Made by a program: the position numbers and the translations under genes. From the NCBI RefSeq assembly GCF_000525795.1, contig NZ_AOCG01000014.1, positions 27,945 to 91,944 of the forward strand: DNA of 64,000 nt. Direction: 5' to 3'. Source of the stretch: Listeria aquatica FSL S10-1188. Lineage in GTDB: Bacteria; Bacillota; Bacilli; Lactobacillales; Listeriaceae. Positions 42,224-51,370 of this stretch are shown one piece after another (positions within the stretch are counted from its first letter, which is position 1; each line of letters begins with the position of its first letter). The notes beneath the pieces were generated by a model. That model was not told the origin of the DNA, ran no database searches, and worked only from the letters and a program-made list of their open reading frames with translations.

Positions 42224-43071
42224 ATGACAAAAAAAATGGGCATTTACTTTTGGAAAAATTATTATTGGCGCTTTTATCTTTTCTCTTGCCGTTAATATTT
42301 TTGCTATTCCCAATCATTTAGGGGAAGGCGGCGTAACAGGGCTCACAATGATCCTTTATTATGCTTTTGGGATAGCACCTGCGATTACGACGTTGATTTT
42401 TAATGGGATTTTACTTGTGATCGGTTATAAGTACCTCGACCGACAAACGATTATTTTAACGATCATCGCTATTCTTTTTACTTCCCTTTTCTTACGACTT
42501 ACTGAACCGATTGCTTTTCAAACGGATCAAACGATTATTGCTGCTATTTTTGCAGGCGCCCTCATGGGATTTGGGATGGGACTCATCATGCATGGTGGAG
42601 GAACCACTGCTGGTAGCGCCATCCTTGCTAAAATTGCCAATAAATACCTAGGTTGGAACACAAGTTATGCCTTACTATTTTTTGACTTAATCGTTGTGAT
42701 TCCCTCTGTATTTATTATCGGCTTCCAAAATATGTTATTTACGATTCTCTCCCTCTATACTTCTACGAAAGTACTAGACTTTATTCTTGAAGGCTTCAAT
42801 CCCAAAAAGTCAGTTACGATCATTTCGGATCAATATGAAGCGATCGCAAAAGAAGTGGATTTAAAGATTGGTCGTGGAATGACACTTTTTGATGCTGAAG
42901 GCTACTACACAAGACAAGGCAAAAAAAATTCTTTATATTGTGATCAGCAGGCAACAGCTCCTGCCACTCACAAAGATCGTTAACAAACACGATGAAAAAG
43001 CCTTTTTCATTATCAATGACGCGCAAAGTGTGGTTGGCGAAGGGTTCACAAAACAAATCACAAGCGAATAA
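42224..43071 (+). CDS. YitT-family membrane protein with DUF2179 domain (two frameshifts)
   Basis: N-terminal half has five or six membrane helices (GKIIIGAFIFSLAVNIFAIP, GEGGVTGLTMILYYAFG); the C-terminal cytoplasmic DUF2179 domain has SVTIISDQYEAIAKEV and GRGMTLFDAEGYYTRQGKK. Extra bases lie in the A-runs 42229-42236 and 42921-42928. Restored length is about 281 residues, normal for the family, ending VVGEGFTKQITSE. The family has no firmly assigned role. AAGGAG precedes ATG 42224. Confidence 0.88.
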
Positions 43072-43078
43072 AGTTTTA

Positions 43079-43111
43079 AAAAGCGGAAGCAAGAGTTGCT
43101 TCCGCTTTTTT
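43079..43111. terminator. Terminator after the YitT-family gene
   Basis: 12-bp stem AAGCGGAAGCAA / TTGCTTCCGCTT with a three-base loop and six T; usable for both convergent genes. Confidence 0.9.
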
Positions 43112-43117
43112 GTGGAT

Positions 43118-43393
43118 TTAATCTTCAGTTCCGTCCGATTCTTGAAGTAATTGATACATTTCTTCACCTTTTTCTGTCAGCTCATAATAAGGCTTTTGAC
43201 TAGCTACTTCCCCACGTTTCAAATATGCTTTCCATTCCAGCCAATAAACCGTATGTAGAAGTTCCGTTTTGGAGTGGTAGCGAACTCGTTTTTCATTCAA
43301 TTGTTTCAAGGTTAATTGTGTGATTTGGGTTTTTGGATGATAATAGGCAGCTCTAAGAATCACAAAAATACTGTCTGCATTCGGAACTTTCAT
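43118..43393 (-). CDS. Small winged-helix-like protein
   Basis: 91 residues. The order of helices and a C-terminal wing (LLHTVYWLEWKAYLKRG, then YYELTEKGEEMYQLLQ) resembles PadR/MarR-type winged helices. The core YWLE.K.YLKR is shared with the protein at 58817-59125, so the two may be paralogues. DNA binding is inferred, not shown. Confidence 0.6.
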   Translation of the reverse strand: MKVPNADSIFVILRAAYYHPKTQITQLTLKQLNEKRVRYHSKTELLHTVYWLEWKAYLKRGEVASQKPYYELTEKGEEMYQLLQESDGTED

Positions 43394-43530
43394 GGAATCA
43401 CTTTCCTTCTTATGTTCTAAAGTTCTTCTTTCAAACCAAGATGGCTTTCTTAGAGGTTAACCTTTTAGGGATTGCCTATCTCCATTCCCACTTTCCACTA
43501 AATTGAAACGCCAAATGCCTTACCTGCATA

Positions 43531-43919
43531 TCAATATATGATTTCTGCATGGCGTATTTTCTCGATGGAAACTATTTGAATAGCTCCCTTTTTTTCTTGT
43601 ACATAAATGCGGTTTTCTAAAAAACTAATGACCTTACCAGTCAAATCAGCTTCGTACATGTGCTCTTCATTCAGTTCTGCCATTTGCAGTGAGACAACGC
43701 TCCCTTTCGAAAAAGCCTCTTCAAGAACCTCACCAATTTGTTCAAGGCTCATCTCTGTTTTTTGCCACAAAAATTTGCTTTCGTTTTTGGCTCTCTTCCT
43801 CCATTTGTGCGGTATGATCCGATAAATAAAAACCCGACCATTTCATCATTCCACGATCTATATACGTTTTTTTTTACTTGTCTAAGCCACTCTTCTGCTT
43901 CCTTTTCCCGCTCATTCAT
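43531..43919 (-). CDS. YolD-like protein (two frameshifts)
   Basis: YolD proteins accompany Y-family polymerases and may regulate or replace UmuD. Signature IDRGMMKWSGFYLSDH near residues 22-37 and a C-terminal beta domain (GKVISFLENRIYVQEKKGAI). Extra bases are inferred in the T-run 43867-43875 and the A-run 43769-43773; with both removed the protein is continuous at about 129 residues. Its start overlaps the polymerase stop by 8 bases, so the two are translationally coupled. Confidence 0.82.
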
Positions 43920-45252
43920 AAGACTTACAATCCAAACCGTCCATTCCCCCTGCATGTCCGCCAACAAGTGTCGCACGCCGCAGTGCTGTTGCTCCTTCAA
44001 GCAGGGAATGAGCATAAAAAATAGAAGTGAATGAGTATCTACTCCGAATTTCTGAGATCGTTTGGTCAATCGCTTCTTCGCGTATTAAAAGATCAGGGTC
44101 TTCAAATAAACTGAGTTGAAAAGCAGAAACGGGCTGTAATTTCCCAATATAAAGGCTAATGGTGCGAACCTCAGTATGATTCCAATATTTTTGAAACAAG
44201 CGATGTACATACTGTGTTAAACGCTTGCTATGGTTGGTTGGCGGTATTTTTATTTGATGAGATAAACTACTCCGACGCTTTCCATCTTCATAAGCATACT
44301 GCATGTGCAAGCTTAAAACCGATCCTTCTACTTGTTTTGTCCGCAAGCGCTGTGCCAGCTGAACACACATTTCAGCCAAAACGACTTGAATTTTTCCAGC
44401 ACTTGTATAGCCTCTTGGAAGGACCTGTGAGTTTCCAAGAGATTTTTCTTTTGGCTGATAGTTTTCTTTCTCCGCCAAAACAGAGCGATCGATCCCCCAA
44501 GCATGCATGTAATATTGGAGCCCCATCACACCAAACTGCGTCTTTAATAAAAAGGGATTGCTAAGTGCTAAGTCCCCAATTGTATAAAGACCTAGCTGAT
44601 TCAAGCGAAGTTCCATTCGCTTGCCAATTCCCCAAAACTCACTTAGCTTGAGCGGCCACATTTTAGTTTTGACATCTTCATAGCCCCAGTGCGCGAACAT
44701 GCCTGCATTTTTCTTAGCTTCTACATCCATACAGACTTTTGCAAGTAAGACGTTGACAGATAATCCAATCGTCGTGTAAAGCCCTAGTTCAAGAAAAATT
44801 TCTTGCTGAATCATGTGACAAACTTCTTCAGGGCTTTCTCCAAATAAATGATAGCTCTTCGTTAAGTCTCCAAACTGTTCATCAATGCTATAGACATGAA
44901 TATCTTCATCAGCCATATAGCGTTTAAAAATAGTTAAAATTTTCTTATGATAGGTCATATATAATTTCATTCGTGGTGGCGCAATAACTAACTCTGGATG
45001 TTTTGGAACATCAAAACCTCGGCAAACATTCGATACGCCCAGTCTTTTTTTAGCAGCAGGACTTGCAGAAAGTACCAGTCCACTCGTATTCCTATCTCCG
45101 CTCATAACAACGAGCATGGTCGTCATGGGATCAAGTCCGCGCGCGAGACATTCTACACTTGCATAAAAACTTTTTACATCTAGGCAAAATACATGATGAA
45201 GGGGTTCGTCTTGATAATATAGCACCCTTCTCACCTCTTCTAAAAAATTCAT
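43912..45252 (-). CDS. uvrX: Y-family DNA polymerase (UvrX/UmuC type)
   Basis: Error-prone lesion-bypass polymerase, 446 residues, intact. Catalytic carboxylates are Asp25 in CLDVKSFYASVE and Asp124/Glu125 in YSIDEQFGDLT. The helix-hairpin-helix section GIGKRMELRLNQLGLYTIGDL follows, then the little-finger domain. Controlled by the LexA site just upstream, so expected to be induced by DNA damage. Cotranscribed with the yolD-like gene. Confidence 0.93.
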   Translation of the reverse strand: MNFLEEVRRVLYYQDEPLHHVFCLDVKSFYASVECLARGLDPMTTMLVVMSGDRNTSGLVLSASPAAKKRLGVSNVCRGFDVPKHPELVIAPPRMKLYMTYHKKILTIFKRYMADEDIHVYSIDEQFGDLTKSYHLFGESPEEVCHMIQQEIFLELGLYTTIGLSVNVLLAKVCMDVEAKKNAGMFAHWGYEDVKTKMWPLKLSEFWGIGKRMELRLNQLGLYTIGDLALSNPFLLKTQFGVMGLQYYMHAWGIDRSVLAEKENYQPKEKSLGNSQVLPRGYTSAGKIQVVLAEMCVQLAQRLRTKQVEGSVLSLHMQYAYEDGKRRSSLSHQIKIPPTNHSKRLTQYVHRLFQKYWNHTEVRTISLYIGKLQPVSAFQLSLFEDPDLLIREEAIDQTISEIRSRYSFTSIFYAHSLLEGATALRRATLVGGHAGGMDGLDCKSYE

Positions 45253-45265
45253 TTCCTATAAACTT

Positions 45266-45294
45266 ATTATACGAACGCACGTTCTTTTTCGCAA
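45266..45294 (-). promoter_or_regulatory. SigA promoter of uvrX
   Basis: Minus strand TTGCGA (45294-45289), 17 bases, TATAAT (45271-45266). Confidence 0.75.
45272..45285 (-). promoter_or_regulatory. LexA (SOS) box of uvrX
   Basis: AGAACGTGCGTTCG fits the Gram-positive LexA consensus CGAACNNNNGTTCG with one mismatch and fills the spacer between -35 and -10. Confidence 0.82.
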
Positions 45295-45339
45295 TAGGAA
45301 AAAACACACATTTTTGATAGAAAAAATTGATTGAACATA

Positions 45340-45378
45340 AAAAATGAGTCAAAGTTCAGAGAACCTTGACTCATTTTT
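45340..45378 (-). terminator. Terminator after the LysM protein gene
   Basis: 18-bp near-perfect stem AAAAATGAGTCAAGGTTC / GAACTTTGACTCATTTTT with a three-base loop and T tail. Confidence 0.9.
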
Positions 45379-45404
45379 ATTGTTATCCTTTTACATTTAA
45401 CGGC

Positions 45405-46034
45405 TTAGTACCAGCCATATTGTTCGTGGTGTGCTTTCGCATTGCTCCATGAACCATAACGGCTTTGTACGTAACTATTGGCTACACGTTCTTGGTTAGC
45501 TTGAGAATAGTCACCTTTCAAATATGAATTTGTTAGTTGATAGCGTCCGATATATTTACCAGATGCGCTTCTTGCACCGTAAGAACCACCAGATTCTCTT
45601 TGCGCAATCCATTCCTTGGCTTGTTGATCACTTGAACTCCCTGTATTGGCTGGTTTAGCTTGAGTTTGAGTTTGCTGTGTAGCTTGTTGTTGTCTTGGTT
45701 GGCTGCTTTGCGTTTGGCTTTGGCTAGGTGCTTGTTGCTTTTGCGTAGTTGCTTGACCTTGGCTTGCCGCGGCTTGAGTTGCAGGTTGAGCTGTTTGAGT
45801 TGCTCCACCATTTCCAACTTCTAGCGATTGACCAACATAAATTAGGTTAATATTAGCAATCCCATTTAATTGGGCAAGATTAGCGACAGTAGTGTTGTGT
45901 TCATTAGCAATTTTAGATAACGTATCCCCTTTTGCAACGCTCACTGATTCAGCGTTTGCTAAATGACCTCCTACAACCGTCGTTACTCCTACCGTTAATG
46001 TAGCTACAGCCATCTTTAGTACGTTTTTCTTCAT
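45405..46034 (-). CDS. Secreted LysM protein with C-terminal transglycosylase-like domain
   Basis: 209 residues, intact. Signal peptide at 1-28 (cleavage near HLANA-ES), one LysM peptidoglycan-binding module at about 30-73 (VAKGDTLSKIANEHNTTVAN), a linker of about 60 residues rich in Gln, Thr and Ala, and a C-terminal domain with AKEWIAQRESGGSYGARSAS and AHHEQYGWY. The last part resembles the lysozyme-like domain of aggregation-promoting and resuscitation-type factors; the Glu in AQRESGG would be the catalytic residue. Likely a cell-wall hydrolase. Confidence 0.82.
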   Translation of the reverse strand: MKKNVLKMAVATLTVGVTTVVGGHLANAESVSVAKGDTLSKIANEHNTTVANLAQLNGIANINLIYVGQSLEVGNGGATQTAQPATQAAASQGQATTQKQQAPSQSQTQSSQPRQQQATQQTQTQAKPANTGSSSDQQAKEWIAQRESGGSYGARSASGKYIGRYQLTNSYLKGDYSQANQERVANSYVQSRYGSWSNAKAHHEQYGWY

Positions 46035-46409
46035 TATTAAAAAACCACTCCTTAATTTTTAATGCGAACTAATCATAACACACTAACATTTCAAATCAAC
46101 TACTGATTCATTTCATATTATTTCAATATGAAGTCAGCCCTCCGATTTAGTTCTTTTTCGGAAAACAGATCTTTCTTTCCAATTTCCTTCCAAAATAGCT
46201 TGGTTATCACTTCCTTCGATCACTTGTTCCGTTTCTCTTGGCATGAAATTTTTTTAATTATTCTGCCTTTTTATTTTCCAGTAAAAAAAAAGAAAAAAAA
46301 TCGATATTTTGATGATTTTTAAGCGCTTTCTTGATTTTTTTTATTCTATTTTTCTTGAAAAAAAGAAATTTTTTTCTCCCTCATTTAGCCTATTTGTGAA
46401 CAAATAAAT
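46035..46409. other. AT-rich intergenic region, no gene seen
   Basis: 375 bp of very AT-rich sequence with many T-runs between the LysM gene and the metal importer. It must hold the promoter of the LysM gene. The only plus-strand open frame (46128-46322) is low-complexity Phe/Lys and has no binding site. Confidence 0.6.
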
Positions 46410-46460
46410 ATAAAAAAACGACCGGTAGCAAATAAAAAATTCGCTTTCAGTCGTTTTTTA
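46410..46460 (-). terminator. Terminator after the metal-binding protein gene
   Basis: Outer stem AAAAAACGAC / GTCGTTTTTT with an inner AGCGAAT / ATTTGCT pairing; seven T follow on the minus strand. Confidence 0.75.
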
Positions 46461-46468
46461 AAAATTTT

Positions 46469-47414
46469 TTATTTTGATAATTCTTCCGAAATTTTATCGA
46501 GATTCCATTTCATCATATCATAATAACTATCGCCATTTTCCCCTGGTTTTGCAACTGAATCCGTGAAGATTTTTGCATAAATTGGAATACTCGTATCTTT
46601 TGCAACTGTTTTCATGGGCCTGTCGCTCACACTACTTTCGACAAAGAGCACCGGCACCTCGCTATCTCGCAATTTTTTCACCAGATTTTTGATTTGATCT
46701 GGCGTCCCCTCTTCCTCCGTATTGATCTCCCAAATATAAGCAGAAGGAATTTGATAGGCTTTCGAAAAATATTTAAAGCACCCCTCACTCGTGACAATTA
46801 ATTTTTTAGTAGCAGGAATCGCATTAAATTTTTCTTTGGCTTTTTGATCGAGCTTTGCAAGTTTACTAATATAGTGCTGCAAATTTTTCTGATAATAGGA
46901 AGCATTCTCCGGGTCTTTCTTGGAAAGTTCTTTTTCAATATTTTTAGCGTACTGAATTCCGTTTTCAAGGTTGAGCCAAGCGTGGGGATCTTCTTTACCT
47001 TTTTCCCCTTTTCCCTCCAGATAAATAACTTCGACACCATCACTTACTGCAAAGTAATCTTGATTTTTCTTCTTCTTCGCATTCTTCATCAATTTAGTAA
47101 ACCAAGCATTTCCTCCCGTTTCCAGGTTGATGCCGTTATAAAAAATCACGTCTGCTGTTGAAGCTCTTCTGACGTCTTCTGGAAGTGGTTCGTATTCATG
47201 GGGATCTTTTCCAACTGGAACAATACTATGAAGTTTCACTCTATCTTGTGCGATGTTTTTTGTCATATCTGCTAGAATCGAGTTCGTTACAACTACCTCT
47301 AATTGATCTCCCTTCCCATTTGATGTGTCTTTTTCACCTGAGCAAGCAGTTAAAACTAACAAAAAAAAGAATCGGTAGTAGCCACTTTATTCCGAGTTTC
47401 CCATTAATTTTCAT
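46469..47414 (-). CDS. mntA: Metal-binding lipoprotein of a manganese-type ABC importer (frameshifted signal peptide)
   Basis: Cluster A-I solute-binding protein. Lipobox LTACS near residue 21 after a hydrophobic signal ([14 protein letters not shown]). Metal ligands: His in [13 protein letters not shown], His in EDPHAWLN, Glu in [13 protein letters not shown], Asp in [18 protein letters not shown]. The pattern and lack of a His-rich loop favour Mn over Zn, supported by an MntR-like operator at 49115. Eight A at 47361-47368 break the frame in the signal; seven give ATG 47414 and about 314 residues. Confidence 0.87.
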
Positions 47415-47419
47415 CGATT

Positions 47420-48253
47420 TTAGCCTTCTTTCTTAAAAATTTTTTGTTTCGGCGACAAGAAAAAGCTAAGTGCAAAGAACAATGCCGAAGTAAGTACAAT
47501 ACTCGAACTAACTGCAATATTAAAACTATAACCGATAAATAACCCAACAAAAGAAGCTAAAGCACCGAGAAAAGCAGCCAAAAACATCATTTTCTTTAAG
47601 CTAGTCGAAAATAAGTAAGCGGTCGCTGCTGGTGTAATTAAAAGTGCAACAATCAAAATCGTTCCAACACTTTGCATCGCCGTTACTGAAACAAGCGTTA
47701 AAAGTAGCATCAATAAATAATGATAAAACTGAACTTTCATTCCGAGAGCTTTTGCCATGAGAGGATCAAAAGAAGTAATCAAAAGTTCCTTGAAAAATAA
47801 AAGAATGACTGCCAGAACGAAAATAGAAACCCCGATTGTAATCATTTTGTCAGCATCTTGGACCGCCAAAATATTTCCAAATAAGATATGGAACAAATCC
47901 GTTGAACTATTGCTACGCCAATTAAAATGACACCAAGAGCCAGAAAAGAACTGAATGTAATCCCAATCGCAGTATCTCCTTTAATAACACTGTTGGATTT
48001 AATATAGGTGATCATGATGGATGCAAGCAGCCCGAAAAGAATCGCCCCGATAAAAAAAATTAATCTCTAAAATAAAAGAAACCGCCACACCGGGAAGAAC
48101 AGCATGTGAAATGGCATCTCCCATGAGCGACATCCCTCGCAAGATAATAAAGCAACCAATGGTCCCTGAAACTACGCCAATGACAAGTGAAGTGATTAAA
48201 GCATTTTGCAAAAAATGAAAATTCTGCAAACCGTCTAAAAAGCTCGCAATCAT
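47420..48253 (-). CDS. Manganese-type ABC importer permease (two frameshifts)
   Basis: Integral membrane permease of the ABC-3 family, eight or nine segments. N-terminal GTIGCFIILRGMSLMGDAIS and AVLPGVAVSF are the family signature; the C-terminal half has GTILIVALLITPAATAYLFS. The A-run 48052-48059 has one base too many, and around 47907-47913 one base appears to be missing, the only deletion-type break in the window. Restored length is about 277 residues. Overlaps the ATPase gene by 4 bases. Confidence 0.88.
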
Positions 48254-48979
48254 GTTTCACTTCCTCCCTTAATAAAAATATTTTCCCCATATGCCTGTCG
48301 CAAATGCGCTTCTTGAAAAACCGCTTCTGTTTGTCCAGTTGCAATCAAGCTACGATTGAGTAAAATGAGTTGATCAAAATACTGCTCCACTTTGCTTAAA
48401 TCATGGTGCACAATCAAAATCATTTTTCCGACTAGTTTGAGCTGTTCGAGTGTTTGCATAATAATTTGTTCACTGATTGCATCAATCCCAACAAATGGCT
48501 CATCCAAAAGGATCACTTCACTATTTTGAACAAGGCACCTTGCGAGAAGGACTCGTTGAAATTGACCACCAGATAATTCACTAATTTGTCGATTAGAAAA
48601 ACGTTCCATCTGAACCATTTCAAGGGCTTGTTTGGTTTTTTCCCATTCTTTCTTTCCTAAGCGTTTAAAAAGCCCGACTTCTGGATAGGTTCCAAGCGAA
48701 ACACATTCTTTAACAGTAATTGGAAAAGTAAAATCAATTGCACTTTTTTTGTTCTACATAAGCTATTTTTTTCAACCATTTTTTGGTTGGCACTCCGTTT
48801 ATCGTGATTTGACTCGTATAGGGAACAATATTTAAAATGGCTTTCAGTAAAGTGGATTTGCCAGCTCCATTAGGGCCGATAATTCCTGTTATCGTCGGGC
48901 CAACAAGAGAGAAACTGATTTCATCAAGCGCCCACTCCTCACTCGAATAGTGAACACTCACTTTTTGTAAATCCAGCAT
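48250..48979 (-). CDS. Manganese-type ABC importer ATPase (frameshifted)
   Basis: Walker A GPNGAGKST near residue 35-43, signature LSGGQFQRVLLARCL, Walker B VILLDEPFVGID and the switch His in VHHDLS. A seven-T run at 48744-48750 breaks the frame after AYVEQK; six T rejoin KSAIDFTFPITVKECV. About 243 residues. First gene of the ATPase-permease-lipoprotein operon. Confidence 0.9.
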
Positions 48980-49114
48980 TTTATCATCCTTTCACAAAAA
49001 AATTTACGTTTATTGATTTTTGAACCTTATATTATAGAAGAAACTCGTCATTTTTTTTACAATTCGGCAGTTTGATTTTGGACTCACGACTTATATTTTA
49101 CTATAAGAAAAAAA

Positions 49115-49132
49115 AGTTTCCTTTGTCAAACT
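49115..49132 (-). promoter_or_regulatory. Candidate MntR operator
   Basis: AGTTTGACAAAGGAAACT on the minus strand resembles B. subtilis MntR sites of the type TTTGCCTTAAGGAAACT and overlaps a TTGACA -35 box (TATAGT lies 18 bp on). It points to manganese as the transported metal and repressor. Confidence 0.65.
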
Positions 49133-49139
49133 TTTTATG

Positions 49140-49174
49140 TAAAAAAAGAAGAAAACCTATGTCGTTTTCTTCTT
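49140..49174 (-). terminator. Terminator at the end of the PTS-lactonase operon
   Basis: Stem AAGAAGAAAAC / GTTTTCTTCTT with seven-base loop, then seven T on the minus strand. Confidence 0.82.
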
Positions 49175-49182
49175 TCTCTATC

Positions 49183-49933
49183 TTAAGATTCAAGATTTAA
49201 AGTTAATAGTGGAATTCTCACTTGATATTTGGCTAGCAGAGTTTGATTATAGTCATCTGCATTTTCTGTATTGCCACTTAAGAAAACAGGTGGCACGAAA
49301 CCTGCTTGATGCATGGCCGTAATGGCTTCCGCAAATAGACTTTGTAAAATCGCTGCACCTGTCACAGAAGACGTCGCAGCAAACGGAACGGGGAAGTTTT
49401 CAAGCTGTAATACCGCGTCTCCTTTTACAGCTTTATTATCAATCACAAGATCAGGAACATCACTTAGTTTTAGTCCAGAAACATGCCGTGATGCTTGTGT
49501 TCCAGAATAAGCTTTTGACGTTATCCCAATAACATATGCGCCCTTTTGCTTAGCGAAAAGAGCCACATCAATAGGAACGGGGTTTCTTCCAGAGGTCGAA
49601 AGAACAATCATCACGTCTTCATTGCGAATATCTTCTTTCGACATAAAACGTTCAGCATAATCGTTTTTCCGTTCTAACACAGAAGACTGCGCTGCTCCTT
49701 CATGAAGCATAAGCGGCTCATGTAAAATAGGGTGAATCGGCGCTAATCCGCCGGCCCGGTAAAAAACCTCTTCTGTTAAAATATGAGAATGTCCGCACCC
49801 AAATAAGTGAACGATTCCTCCTTCCTGAATAGCCTTAGCAACTTTTTCCCCCAGCTTCTCGAATGTTCTCCTTTTCTTCCAGTTGAATGGCTTCAAGCAT
49901 TCCAATCGCCGTATTTAAATAGGCATCAATCAT
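49183..49933 (-). CDS. SIS-domain phosphosugar-binding protein (UPF0309 type; frameshifted)
   Basis: Sugar isomerase (SIS) fold of about 249 residues: IVHLFGCGHSHILTEEVFYR, MIVLSTSGRNPVPIDVALFA (phosphate-binding Ser in STSGRN) and AATSSVTGAAILQSLF. Probably isomerises or senses a phosphorylated sugar in this operon. The frame breaks in five C at 49848-49852; four restore ENIREAGEKVAKAIQ. The ATG at 49933 overlaps the previous stop by 4 bases. Last gene of the operon. Confidence 0.85.
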
Positions 49934-50655
49934 GAAATCCCTCCTAATTGCTCAAAAATGCGTTCAATTTCAGCTTTTTTGGTTCGTCCAGTGACTTTAT
50001 CGATAGTTGCCCCAAAAATGTGCGGCATAAAGAATGGGATCCCTGTTTCAGCTACATCAGTCATAATAGGCACAATATTATCCCAGGCAATTCCGCCAGC
50101 AGGTTCGATTCCATAAATCCCACGTTCACTTGCGACTTTTGCTAAATAAACAAGCTCCGCGAGATGTTCCGTTCCACGGATGCTCATCAATTTAATTGAT
50201 GGAATCTGATGTTCAAGGCAATAATCAACTAATCGTTCCACTTCAATCGTGCCCCCCGTTGTAAGCCTTACTAGGCCCACTTTCCCAGAAGGTCGTACGA
50301 GAGCATTGGCATAAACTCCATCAACTAGCTGAGCAAAGGCTGCGGTTTCAAGGGGTTGGTTAATGTGGCAATCCCGGTCAAGCTCAGCAATCGAAAGAAC
50401 AGCTCGAAAGTTCTCGAATGCCCCGCCTCCACCAAGTCCTACGCTCACAATGTTACTAGCACGCTTTAGCTCGCTTAGTCGCGCAACTGCGTCTTCTGCG
50501 CTATCAAAATCACTCGCTACAATTCCAGGAACCGCGTAACCTTCTGAAGCACTCATGACTTCCTTCGCATTTTCCGCATCTTGCGCTAAAAAATTAAATA
50601 GTGCAAAATCATGCCATTTCTTCTGCTTTTCGAATTTTGTCTTGTTCAATTTCAA
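49930..50655 (-). CDS. KDGP aldolase family protein (DgaF-like)
   Basis: 241 residues, TIM-barrel family of 2-dehydro-3-deoxy-phosphogluconate-type aldolases (DgaF of Salmonella glucosaminate catabolism). Recognisable stretches: VSVGLGGGGAFENFRAVL, VGLVRLTTGGTIEVERLVDY, YGIEPAGGIAWDNIVPIM, FFMPHIFGATIDKVTG. Probably cleaves a phosphorylated keto-acid to pyruvate and a phosphorylated aldehyde. The TTG start at 50655 lies 47 bases inside the preceding gene, after GGAG; a later start cannot be excluded. Confidence 0.82.
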   Translation of the reverse strand: MKLNKTKFEKQKKWHDFALFNFLAQDAENAKEVMSASEGYAVPGIVASDFDSAEDAVARLSELKRASNIVSVGLGGGGAFENFRAVLSIAELDRDCHINQPLETAAFAQLVDGVYANALVRPSGKVGLVRLTTGGTIEVERLVDYCLEHQIPSIKLMSIRGTEHLAELVYLAKVASERGIYGIEPAGGIAWDNIVPIMTDVAETGIPFFMPHIFGATIDKVTGRTKKAEIERIFEQLGGIS

Positions 50656-51358
50656 TCAACTCCAAACAGGTTTTTAATGTGGTTTCAATTAAGTATTCAC
50701 CTTTTTCAGCGGTTGCAAGAGTCGCCTCTCCAAGAACAGCGCTTTCCGTGAAATTTTGCCAAGGCATAGGCGTATAATCAGCATCTAGTGGTAAAGTCGG
50801 AGGATCATCAATTGCTTTTTCCATCTCCACATGTTCTTTCGCTAGATAAAGCATTAAGGAGGTTTCAATCTCACAAGCGTGAATATACGTATGATGATTC
50901 GCTTTTCCTTCTCGCACGTCTGCTGCTAATTTTTGAATATTCGGATAAAAAATATGGAGCACATGCATATCCGGATGTTTGAAAAAGAGTTTACGTGCCC
51001 CTTCTTTGAGCGCGGTCATGTTCCCAAGATGCCCGCTAATTAAAACAAACAGTCGCACGCCTTGTTTATAAAGACCCTCCCCGATTTCAAAGATCATTTG
51101 GATCATCGTTTCATTCGACAAACTCAGACTGCCCGGGAAGTCCTGCAAACTGAAAACTTGTCCATATGGTAAGACAGGTAACACTAGGCCTTTTTTCTTG
51201 TCCGCTATTCGGTCTGCATATTTTTCCGCCAGAATATTATCGGTTTCAAGTGGCAAATGAGGTCCATGCGCTTCAACTGCTCCTATGGGTAAAATTACGG
51301 GAGTGGTTTTTGTGATTTGTGCGGCGATGTCATAGGAATTACAAGCTGCAAATTTCAT
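50609..51358 (-). CDS. Creatininase-family amidohydrolase
   Basis: 249 residues with metal ligands in PIGAVEAHGPHLPLETD (Glu, His, Asp), SGHLGN and HACEIETSLM. The family includes creatininase and hydrolases acting on cyclic amides or ring ketones such as dehydro-inosose. In a sugar-lactone type PTS operon, ring opening of a cyclic sugar derivative is the likely role; creatinine itself is unlikely. Intact. Confidence 0.87.
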   Translation of the reverse strand: MKFAACNSYDIAAQITKTTPVILPIGAVEAHGPHLPLETDNILAEKYADRIADKKKGLVLPVLPYGQVFSLQDFPGSLSLSNETMIQMIFEIGEGLYKQGVRLFVLISGHLGNMTALKEGARKLFFKHPDMHVLHIFYPNIQKLAADVREGKANHHTYIHACEIETSLMLYLAKEHVEMEKAIDDPPTLPLDADYTPMPWQNFTESAVLGEATLATAEKGEYLIETTLKTCLELIEIEQDKIRKAEEMA

Positions 51359-51370
51359 TTTGCTTCCTCC

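Noticed and set aside
46128..46322. Plus-strand frame in the AT-rich gap before the LysM gene
   Set aside because: Low-complexity Phe/Lys composition, no binding site and no family signature; explained by poly-T sequence.
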